Source of the DNA: Chaenocephalus aceratus
Taxonomy: Eukaryota; Chordata; Actinopteri; Perciformes; Channichthyidae
DNA length: 64,000 bases
Reading direction: 5' to 3'
Assembly (NCBI GenBank): GCA_023974075.1
Contig: JAMFTG010000308.1
Location: forward strand, 78,501-142,500
In this document: piece after piece, positions 55,768 to 64,000 of the stretch
Layout: the number at the start of each line of letters is the position of its first letter
Position numbering within the stretch: the first letter of the stretch is position 1
Notes under the pieces: model-generated
What the model was told of the DNA's origin: nothing
The model's input: the letters and a program-made list of their open reading frames with translations, nothing else
The model's database searches: none
Position numbers and translations under genes: made by a program

Positions 55768-55863
55768 GTACCCCATGCCTCCTCAGTTCTTGCAGTAAAA
55801 CGCACACACTTCAAAGAAAGTAATTGCTGCTTTTTTTGTCTTAAGTTCTCCACACTTGATCCA
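55768..55863 (+). pseudogene. Duplicate of ddx5 C-terminus/3' UTR, block 1
   Basis: It repeats ddx5 54,338-54,437: codons for YPMPPQF, a CAG-TAA end, then the 3'-UTR words AAAGAAAGTAAT, GCTTTTTTTGTCTT and CACACTTGATCCA. Differences include AATTCTCGCAG changed to AGTTCTTGCAG. There is no upstream helicase sequence, so it is a non-functional fragment of a local duplication. Confidence 0.85.
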
Positions 55864-55865
55864 AA

Positions 55866-55932
55866 GCAAGGTTATTTATAGAGCTATTTTCAACACAAGA
55901 CAATTCAAAGTGCTTTACAAAAATAAAAGACA
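55866..55932 (-). mobile_element. Antisense L2-like 3' tail fragment
   Basis: The reverse complement reads TGTAAAGCACTTTGAATTGT, then a GTGTTGAAA-like word and AAATAACCTTGC, matching the 3' ends of L2-like elements. It sits inside the duplicated ddx5 3' end. Confidence 0.6.
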
Positions 55933-55935
55933 TTA

Positions 55936-56130
55936 TTACATGACATGACACTTGTTAGACGCTTGTATCCAAAGCGACTGACATACTCAGTACTGTGGGC
56001 AACCCCCACAGGAACAACTTGGGCTGAAGAGTCTCAGGGACACAACGGCATGCAGTGGGATTCAAACCAGTGCCCCTGTGATCTGAAGATTAGCGCACTA
56101 TCCACTGAGCCACACCCTCCCATTAAGAGC
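55936..56130 (+). mobile_element. Fish SINE-like sequence
   Basis: It contains TTGTATCCAAAGCGACTGAC, GTCTCAGGGACACAACGGCA and CCACTGAGCCACACC in the order known from a common fish short repeat (from memory). It splits the duplicated ddx5 3' end into two blocks. Confidence 0.55.
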
Positions 56131-56162
56131 ATAACACGCATTAGAAACATTAAATGTAAACA

Positions 56163-56262
56163 GTTGTGTTTTGTATTAGGTAATTACAAATGTATTGGTT
56201 GTTCTTGTATCCTGAAAGGGACGTTAATATATTATTATTATTATCATGATCTTTCAAAAAAC
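56163..56262 (+). pseudogene. Duplicate of ddx5 3' UTR, block 2
   Basis: It repeats ddx5 54,590-54,694: GTTTTGTATTAGGTAATTAC, AAATGTATTGGTTGTTCTTG, TATCCTGAAAGGGACGTTAA and ATGATCTTTCAAAAAA. A (TTA)n insertion is present, and the AATAAA signal is altered to AAAACA-like sequence. Confidence 0.82.
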
Positions 56263-56277
56263 ATTTTCGGATCAGTT

Positions 56278-56415
56278 GAGGCCCCCTCCGCAAGATGAGG
56301 CCCCCTCCGCAAGGTGAGGCCTCCTCCGCAAGGTGAGCCCCCCTCCGCAAGGTGAGCCCCCCTCCGCAAGGTGAGGCCCCCTCCGCAAGGTGAGCCCCCC
56401 TCCGCAAGGTGAGGC
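56278..56415 (+). repeat. 19-bp GC-rich tandem array
   Basis: About seven units of 19 bp (GAGGCCCCCTCCGCAAGGT). Frames on both strands are artefacts. Confidence 0.92.
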
Positions 56416-56549
56416 CCCACGCAGTCTGCATGACCGGCCTGTAGGGAGGGACGGCCCTGCTCTCCATAGCCTGTATGGTTGTCTCCTTTTATCATTAAAT
56501 CCCTGGTACTACCTTCACTGTCCACCAGGTGTCATGTTACACACGCGTA

Positions 56550-57076
56550 ATCACTTCCAAGAGAGCCTCGATACAAGCGATGCCTCGAAACAACATTTGG
56601 TTGTTTTAAAACCAAAAGATGTTCACTCTTAAGTTGATATAAAACTGAAACGCTAGATATCTTCATATTTTAGAGACTAAAAATTGACCTTTATGCAAAC
56701 TATTTGAATGCATGTGCACAATCAATAACTTAACTGAAATGATGAGGGTACTTATACTTCACTTGTGTACTTCCACTTTATACACATTTATACAACTACA
56801 TTTATTTGACATTTTTAGTTAGTATTATACCAATTATTCCCACCATTAAAACATCTAAATTATGACTGCAATTAAGATACCTGGCAGTATTAAAGCTCCA
56901 CCTTTTCCATCTGCAATGCGAAGGAGTAACACATGAATGCATGCTTATAATTCAATAACAGTATCTAAGCCTAATTTGATGCTAATACTTGATTGCTTTA
57001 GGTATTGGGATAGCAGCCCTTTCCCTCGTGGCAAAGTATTGACACATTTTTGGTTTCACCATTTGAACAAACAAAT

Positions 57077-57130
<54 letters not shown>

Positions 57131-57287
57131 AACTTGCACTATACTAAAATGGCTTACACATAAAACAAATTAATTAGAAAATATTCCTAATTTCCTTTCA
57201 GAGCCCACATTCCCGTCCCTCATAATGTTCATACGCTTCCTTCTGAACAAAGTCCTGCTGGTTGCCCTTAGCGATGGCTGTCAGTCT
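56550..57287. other. Intergenic, AT-rich, with (AC)n at 57,078-57,126
   Basis: A pure AC run of about 49 bp lies at 57,078-57,126. Nothing else recognised. Confidence 0.6.
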
Positions 57288-57295
57288 GTGTAGCC

Positions 57296-58725
57296 CAGGG
57301 GTGACAACCGTTTTTGAACCGAGAGCTACTTTTAAAGTTGCCAGTCTGCCGAGATCTACCAGTCCAAATAGAGAGGCGTTACTGACAGCCGACTACCAGG
57401 TGAATACACACTACTTGTATAAAACTGACCTTTGTACGATGAATACTTCATAAAATACTGCAGATCCTTTATCTTTCCTCTTTCTAATCTACACACATAC
57501 AAGTATTTAACTGAAGTTACACAACAGAGTTCTTGATACAGAGTTGGAGTTTATTCACACGTCAGTGGGTAATGTTTTCAAGAAGCATTGAACAGTGCTG
57601 CCACATATGACACAGGGAAAAAAGAAAAGACTCTTTCTTTTCCATTAAATCAAAATAGTGTTGCTACAAAAGTATAAATGAGGCTTACTAATAAGACGAC
57701 TCAGATCTGAAGCTACTCAGGAATCTGCTGCCAAAGTGCAATAAAAGAGACAACATTAATGGAATCAAACCCTTTTTTTGTTGCATTTTAGTAGATTATA
57801 AAAATAAATGCCTTTAAAATGGGATGCAAGCAACACTAGCTTCTTAACCTGAATTGATGATAGACTATAATCAATTTAAACAGAACAGATCTTAATGTTT
57901 GCATTCTTATACCATTGTGTACAATAATTATAATGAAAACAAACTAAAACGTACAGCTGATTAATAACGCTATCTAACTTGAGTTTTTATTATATCAAAA
58001 ACCTGTTGAAATGCTTCTGTTATTTTTACTGTCCCCCGAAAGCGCGTCGGCAGCCTCCAGGAATGCTTCTTTCATAACTTCGCCGTCTTTGAAAGACTTC
58101 ATGTGTTTCGCAAGAACGTGACTGACACGATGAGATGCTCTGGAGCAGCCTTGCTCTTGTTGATGGGCCTGGTGGAAATGGACTGCTGTGCATTTAGCTG
58201 TCCTTTCAGGCCCCTCCCCTTTAGCTGTCCTCTCAGGCCCCTCCCCTTTTGGAGCGTAGGGCAGAATCAGGAGGGAATTCCGTCTCGTAGCGTTTGTACA
58301 CTGTTTTGAAATGCCGCTCCTAAAAGACCCTTCTTCGATAAAGCCACGCTCGCATTGCAGATGAGACAGATGGACTTTGAATTGGAATAGATACAGAAAT
58401 AATCATCCTCCCACTCGGAGTGAAAATTATATATTTTGGGCTTTTTTGCTTCTGCCATAATTGCGGTCTTGCGCTCCTGTTGCCATGGACAACATCAGCG
58501 AACTAGTGCCCACTGCCCACAAGCCACGCCCCGACACATGGGGTCACGCCGGCCAATCACAAAGCTTTGATGCGTTCAAGTGCATTATTCTGGCACAGGA
58601 AGATTATGTTTTAGGACATTAACGAGAAAACAGAATATTGTTGTTCTATTTTTAGACACATCTCGCGATCGACTGGGAATCTCCCCGCGATGAGGCGCGA
58701 TCGATCGACTGGTTGGGCACCCCTG
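57296..58725 (-). mobile_element. hAT element with transposase N-terminal remnant
   Basis: The left end CAGGGGTGACAACCG and right end (read inward CAGGGGTGCCCAACCAG) are inverted. The flanks are the 8-bp near-duplication GTGTAGCC (57,288-57,295) and GTGTAGAC (58,726-58,733). At 1.4 kb it is shorter than an autonomous element. A minus-strand frame at 58,267-58,458 encodes a transposase start. Confidence 0.85.
58267..58458 (-). pseudogene. hAT transposase N-terminus (BED-finger-like) fragment
   Basis: 63 residues starting MAEAKKPKIYNFHSEWEDDY with a CLICNASVALSKKG segment that looks like the first half of a BED-type zinc finger in hAT transposases. The frame ends before the second metal-binding pair; the rest of the transposase is absent, so it is inactive. 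Confidence 0.65.
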
Positions 58726-58733
58726 GTGTAGAC

Positions 58734-59119
58734 CAACACTACCCGAAAGTTCCCCAAATCTTCCCTGATGGAGCACCCACATGTTCCCCACACAGAGCGA
58801 CAGCCTCGTGGCTCGAAGTCCAAACGTTTGGCTTCGTTTTGAAGTCTGTTTGAAGTCCTTTGGATATATTCCAAGTGCATTAAGTTTCCCGCTAAAAGGG
58901 ACTTCGATGTCTCTAACATCTTTGCAGAATATTTGAACTTTTGGACACTCCCAAAGACATGAAGTAAAGTTCATTTCTCCTCCAAACACTTAGTGCAAAC
59001 ATCTGGAATATTAGCAGATGAAGTATTACTTTAATTTAAGTTAAAGATCGGATACCACTTCCACCACTGCATGTACACAGTCGCTTTAATAGCAGCTCTC
59101 TTTGGATCCAGGTTGTGAT

Positions 59120-59163
<44 letters not shown>

Positions 59164-59357
59164 TAAAGATCAAACTAATAAGTGGAAAATAAATAAAAAA
59201 TAAATACAAAGATTGTCATAAAGAATAATAACAATAATATAATTAAACCTTTATAATAAATTATGATACAATATTATATTTAGGAGAGGACTCTTCTGGT
59301 TCTGATGATAATCCGGTTTCTTCGGACTCTGAGCGACTCGTTGTGCAGCATTCCTCT

Positions 59358-59413
<56 letters not shown>

Positions 59414-60055
59414 GCCATCATTGCACTAAACTCCTGAAACTCATACCCCTTAATCACCCTCCATGTGCAATAAACGTGTATACGTGATGTAATGCCTGTG
59501 AAGGTGCAGCTGATCCCAGGTCAGATCTCAGAGGCGGCTGAGGGTGCGGTACTCCTCGATGCTATCTGCATATGTACAGAACCTGGAAGTATGAGAGGAA
59601 CGCTCGCTATGTAAATACTTCTGTTTCTTCATCCAGACATGCACCAGCCTCACCCAGCTGACGACAGACCCGTTTACTTCGAAAATAGCTTTTCAGTTTC
59701 TATGTTTCCATTGTAGTACGAAGCTGATCTGAAGTGTCCCATGTGATGTGTGCGTTAGTTCAGAGGTGGTGTGGTGGTGCAGGAATGAGTCTTAAAGGAT
59801 TTTACAACTTCCTTCGTCTGAATGTGTTATCGGTTGTTAGCCTGTGGGGAGATGATGTGCTCAGGTGTGTGTGTGTGTGTGTGTGCGTGTGCATGTGTGT
59901 GTCTGTCCAAAAGCATATTTTACTGACTGTTTTACACAAGTGATCAACATTTCTTAAAAGTATCTGCTCTAAGGCTAGCCTATAGCCTAGTGCTACCCCA
60001 GATCCTGCTCCCTTTCTGTGCCCTGCTGCCCTCGACCCCTTTGCGCCTGCATCCC
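58734..60055. other. Intergenic with three CA/GT tracts
   Basis: (CA)n at 59,120-59,161 and 59,360-59,409, and (GT)n at 59,864-59,905. The rest is unassigned except the weak exon candidate at 59,528-59,582. Confidence 0.6.
59528..59582 (-). CDS. Weak candidate terminal exon of an unidentified gene
   Basis: On the minus strand an acceptor-like CTCTCATACTTCCAG is followed by 55 bases encoding FCTYADSIEEYRTLSRL and TGA. Composition and codon choice look coding, but no family was recognised and no upstream exon was found in the window side examined (59,590-64,000). It could be chance. Confidence 0.2.
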
Positions 60056-60059
60056 TCTC

Positions 60060-61345
60060 TTCTCTCTCGGAAGCAGTCAAGCACCTGCGGCCGACAAACT
60101 GCACCTAGACAGCATTCCCTCTCGCCTCCTTAGAGATGTTTTTGAATCAGTTGGAGCAAGTGTTTTATTGCTTGTGAACACCTCTCTTACTGTAGCTCAG
60201 GGTGAGTCCCAGCTGCCTTCAAACATGCCGTGGTCCAGCCACTACTTCAAAAGAAAAATCTCGATCCCTCCATTCTCGCACATTTCAGGCCCATCTCCCA
60301 GCTACCCTTTTTATCTAAAGCCTTGGAGCGAGTAGTCTACGCCCAGCTGCAGTCATTTTTAACCAAAAGTTTCAGTCTGTCTTCAAACCCATGCATAGTA
60401 CTGAAACAGCCCTTTAAGAGGTTTCAATGATCTGCTCCTAGCCGCCGACTCAGGCAGCCCAGCTGTCTTGGTGCTGTTAGATTTAACTGCTGCCTTTGAC
60501 ACTGTGGATCATAGTATCCTGTTGTCACGGCTTGAACAGTCCGCAGGCATCACAGGCTCTGCCCTGGCATGGTTCAGGTCCTACCTGACGGACCGTAGCC
60601 TCTCAGTGCAGTTAGGTGCCTTCTCCTCTGCCAAAGCCCCTCTTACCTGTGGGGTTCCCCAAGGCTCGATTCTGGGCCCCATCCTTTTCCTATTGGAGAT
60701 ACTGCCCCTAGGTTCAATTCTTACACAACATAATATCCCCTTCCATTGTTACGCTGATGATGTACAGATCTATCTGCCTCTCAATCAAAATGCCAACTCA
60801 ATACAGCAGTTGAAGGACTGCTTAAATCCTGGCTGAGCCAAAACGTCCTCACCCTCAACGAGAGTAAGACCGAGGTCATCTTTTTTGGACCCCAACCTCC
60901 AGCCTCCCCGGTTGATATTCTGGGCTCCCTAAGTAAAAACATCCTCCCCTCTGTCATGAACCTTGGAGTGACCTTCAACAGCGCCTTTAAATTTGATAAG
61001 CAGGTCAGCACTGTAGTCAAGACCTGCTTTTTCAAAATACGACTATTGGCTAAGACCAAGTCATTTTACCAAGTCGTTCAGAATAGATTTTAAACTCCTT
61101 TTATTTGTTTTCAAAGCCCTGAATGGGCTGGCTCCTCCTATGTAGCCGAACTCCTCCAGCGCTGCACCCCAGAGCCTTAAGGTCGGCTGATCAGCTGCTG
61201 CTGGTAGCGCCTAAGACCAGGCTCAAACCCTGAGGGCACCGAGCCTTCGCAGCGGCTGGCCCCAGGCTCTGGAACACTTTGCCCCCCCATGTGAGGTCGG
61301 CCCAGACCCTGGGGGTTTTAAATCTACTCTTAAAACTCACTTTTT
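60060..61345 (+). mobile_element. L2-like LINE, broken reverse transcriptase
   Basis: Frames on the + strand give DSIPSRLLRDV, then LERVVYAQLQSFL (about 60,325), LVLLDLTAAFDTVDHSILLS (60,468), GVPQGSILGPILFLLE (about 60,650), CYADDVQIYLPL (about 60,750), and LNESKTEVIFFGP with NLGVTF in a shifted frame. Several frameshifts are present, including near 60,200, 60,415 and 60,825. The C-terminal region is degraded. It is followed by an (ATTT)n-like tail at 61,365-61,440. Confidence 0.85.
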
Positions 61346-61364
61346 CTCTTTGGCTTTGTTTAAT

Positions 61365-61440
61365 TATCTATTTATTCATTTATTTATTCATTTATTTATT
61401 CATTTATTTATTTATTTATTCATTTAGTTCTTTATTTTAA
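61365..61440 (+). repeat. (ATTT)n tract
   Basis: Tetranucleotide TTTATTCA/TTTA repeats following the LINE; possibly its microsatellite-like tail. Confidence 0.8.
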
Positions 61441-61616
61441 TATTTATAACATAACATAGGATTTCATAAAGTATTTTTAAAATAGTTTATACATTATTCA
61501 AATATAGGAATAGTAGAAAGGATTACTTAAAATATAGTACCTTATATTTCATATTTTTTCCCTTTAGACCCTTGCGGTTTATTCTTAAAAACCCTTACCC
61601 TTACCCACCCCCCATG

Positions 61617-62604
61617 TTCCCTCTGCTGGTCTATGGCCTTGTAGAGAGTAACGGTCCCCTCTGCTGGTCTATGGCCTTGTAGAGGGTAACGGTCCCCTCT
61701 GCTGGTCTATGGCCTTGTAGAGGGTAACGGTCCCCTCTGCTGGTCTATGGCCTTGTAGAGGGTAACGGTCCCCTCTGCTGGTCTATGGCCTTGTAGAGGG
61801 TAACGGTCCCCTCTGCTGGTCTATGGCCTTGTAGAGGGTAACGGTCCCCTCTGCTGGTCTATGGCCTTGTAGAGGGTAACGATCCCCTCTGCTGGTCTAT
61901 GGCCTTGTAGAGGGTAACGGTCCCGTCTGCTGGTCTATGGCCTTGTAGAGGGTAACGGTCCCCTCTGCTGGTCTATGGCCTTGTAGAGGGTAACGGTTCC
62001 CTCTGCTGGTCTATGGCCTTGTAGAGGGTAAGGGTCCCCTCTGCTGGTCTATGGCCTTGTAGAGGGTAACGGTACCCTCTGCTGGTCTACGGCCTTGTAG
62101 AGGGTAACGGTCCCCTCTGCTGGTCTATGGCCTTGTAGAGGGTAACGGTCCCCTCTGCTGGTCTATGGCCTTGTAGAGGGTAACGATCCCCTCTGCTGGT
62201 CTATGGCCTTGTAGAGGGTAACGGTCCTGTCTGCTGGTCTATGGCCTTGTAGAGGGTAATGGTCCCCTCTGCTGGTCTATGGCCTTGTAGAGGGTAACGG
62301 TCCCCTCTGCTGGTCTATGGCCTTGTAGAGGGTAACGGTCCCCTCTGCTGGTCTGTGGCCTTGTAGAGGGTAACGGTCCCCTCTGCTGGTCTGTGGCCTT
62401 GTAGAGGGTAACGGTCCCCTCTGCTGGTCTGTGGCCTTGTAGAGGGTAACGGTCCCCTCTGCTGGTCTATGGCCTTGTAGAGGGTAACGGTCCCCTCTGC
62501 TGGTCTATGGCCTTGTAGAGGGTAACGGTCCCCTCTGCTGGTCTATGGCCTTGTAGAGGGTAACGGTCCCCTCTGCTGGTCTATGGCCTTGTAGAGGGTA
62601 ACGG
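61617..62604 (+). repeat. 38-bp tandem array
   Basis: About 26 nearly identical units of 38 bp (GGTCCCCTCTGCTGGTCTAT then GGCCTTGTAGAGGGTAAC). Single substitutions (GGTCCTGTC, GTCTGTGG) mark sub-blocks, suggesting recent block duplication. Confidence 0.95.
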
Positions 62605-63632
62605 GGGTACAGAGTGCATCTGACGAAGAGATAGGTTGTTGTGCTCCCTCTCTCTGTTTCTTATCTATATCTATAGAACTGCTCGGGTCTTGATAGATTG
62701 AGGGGGAAGTTCATGAGATCTTTCTAGAGGGTTATCAAGAATAACTTGTATCCAATGACCTTCTCCCTCTCTGTCTGTGTCTGTGTATTCCCTTGTTCCG
62801 ATTAACCACATCTTTGTTCTTGTTTTGTATCTATATCTACGCCGGGATCCGGAGTCGAGGCTGATCCTCTTGCTGTAGTCCTGTGTCCTGGACCCTCTAT
62901 CCTGAGCTCTGGATTAAGTCGTGGCCTTCGGGTCGTGGCTGAACCTGTCTCTGCGCTCCTGCCTGGGTCTCGTCTTGCTGCTTCCCTGATGGCTTCCACA
63001 GGATCGTAGCTGACATCCTCGTGGATTCATCTTCTCATTACAGACACATGCATTTCCTAACATTCGGTCTATACGCTGTAACATGTATTATCTCTTGGAT
63101 TCACACACGGCATCTATTGCAGTCTGTCCGTCCTGGAGAGGGATCCCTCCTCTGCTGCTCTCCCTGAGGTTTCTCCATGTTCCCTTAAACTGTGGGGTTT
63201 CTCTGGAAGTGTTTCCTTGTACGATGTGAGGGTCTGAGGACAGAGGGTCTGAGGACAGAGGGTCTGAGGACAGAGGGTCTGAGGACAGAGGGTCTGAGGA
63301 CAGAGGGTCTGAGGACAGAGGGTCTAAGGACAGAGGGTCTAAGGACAGAGGGTCTAAGGACACAGGGTCTGAGGACAGAGGGTCTGAGGACAGAGGGTCT
63401 AAGGACAGAGGGTCTGAGGACAGAGGGTCTAAGGACAGAGGGTCCAAGGACAGAGGGTCCAAGGACAGAGGGTCTGAGGACAGAGGGTCTGAGGACAGAG
63501 GGTCTGAGGACAGAGGGTCTAAGGACAGAGGGTCTACTGTAGGCTAATTTTATTATATCTACAGCACTTTGGCTCCACCAAACATCGTTTAGAAATGCGC
63601 TATAAATAAAACTTGATTTGATTTGAACTGCG
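62605..63632 (+). mobile_element. Retroelement 3' region with 15-bp minisatellite
   Basis: The segment CCCTGAGGTTTCTCCATGTT, CTCTGGAAGTGTTTCCTTGT, GATGTGAGGGTCTGAGGACA and the end GCGCTATAAATAAAACTTGA is a typical fish LINE/SINE 3' end (from memory). The AGGGTCTGAGGACAG part is expanded to about 20 units of 15 bp at 63,227-63,533. Confidence 0.6.
63227..63533 (+). repeat. 15-bp tandem array (CTGAGGACAGAGGGT)
   Basis: About 20 units of 15 bp with TCTGAGG/TCTAAGG/TCCAAGG variants. Since 15 is divisible by three, several frames on both strands stay open (GLRTE and related repeats); these are artefacts. Confidence 0.95.
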
Positions 63633-64000
63633 TATTTAGCTAAAGGCCCTTGACTGTAAGGAAGCCTGGAGGGACCAAAGAGCGGTGCAGGAACGAGTCT
63701 TAAACCCTGAGTCTGGGAAATCCCATAGGGACCAGATGCTGCCTTCAGGGTCCACTCGAGAAACACAGCATCCCAGCACCACCCTATTAAACCTCATGAG
63801 AGAGACTTCGCAAAGTCTTCAAAAGTGTTTCAACAATTCTAGTGATTGTTTTTGTTGTGTCCCACGTTTTTTATGAATGAACCGTCCTCTCACTTTCTGA
63901 TGTTATTCCACTTCCCTGATAGTCCTTCTTTATTGTGTACTAATACATACTGTAACAGTCAGTGGAGTACATTAAAAACACCTGTATGCAGAACCCACGC
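63633..64000. other. Unassigned end of window
   Basis: No gene or repeat recognised. Confidence 0.5.

Noticed and set aside
63185..63766. 193-residue minus-strand frame and 116-residue plus-strand frame
   Set aside because: Translation of a 15-bp repeat whose length is a multiple of three.

Overview
The window is nuclear DNA of a ray-finned fish, probably a percomorph teleost. It carries two vertebrate protein genes, both on the + strand, in the order smurf2 then ddx5. Fish origin is inferred from the protein sequences (nearly identical to vertebrate SMURF2 and DDX5/p68), the intron-exon layout, and the dense load of fish-type transposons (L2-like LINEs, hAT, Harbinger-like and TTAA-type elements), (CA/GT)n tracts and minisatellites.

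Region 1-44,490 is the 3' part of smurf2, an E3 ubiquitin ligase. Ten coding exons are visible, from the last WW domain (5,193) through the HECT domain to the stop at 42,759. They are followed by a 3' UTR of about 1.7 kb with an ATTAAA signal at 44,464. The exons total about 1.4 kb in 37.6 kb; the rest is intronic repeat. The repeats include a 72-bp satellite inside a dispersed element (three loci), a 37-bp minisatellite inside another dispersed element (three loci, one inverted), a 2.1-kb AT-rich array, a palindromic 2.4-kb region, and nested DNA transposons whose target-site duplications can be read directly.

Region 46,400-54,710 is a complete ddx5 gene encoding a DEAD-box RNA helicase. It has 13 coding exons, and all helicase motifs are intact. 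Its introns hold the most interesting material. Three copies of one H/ACA-type snoRNA lie in introns 5, 7 and 8. A hairpin resembling mammalian mir-3064 ends exactly at the 3' splice site of intron 11. The 3' end of ddx5 is partly duplicated 1.4 kb downstream.

Region 54,710-64,000 has no recognised gene. It contains minisatellites, a hAT element with a BED-finger transposase remnant, L2-like LINE remnants and one weak candidate terminal exon on the minus strand.

Three smurf2 exons and the last ddx5 exon each lack exactly one base relative to an otherwise intact reading frame. Scattered one-base indels in the tandem repeats point the same way, so residual long-read assembly error is the likeliest cause, not gene decay. 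smurf2 acts in TGF-beta/BMP signalling and ddx5 in RNA processing; they are neighbours by conserved synteny, not a functional operon.
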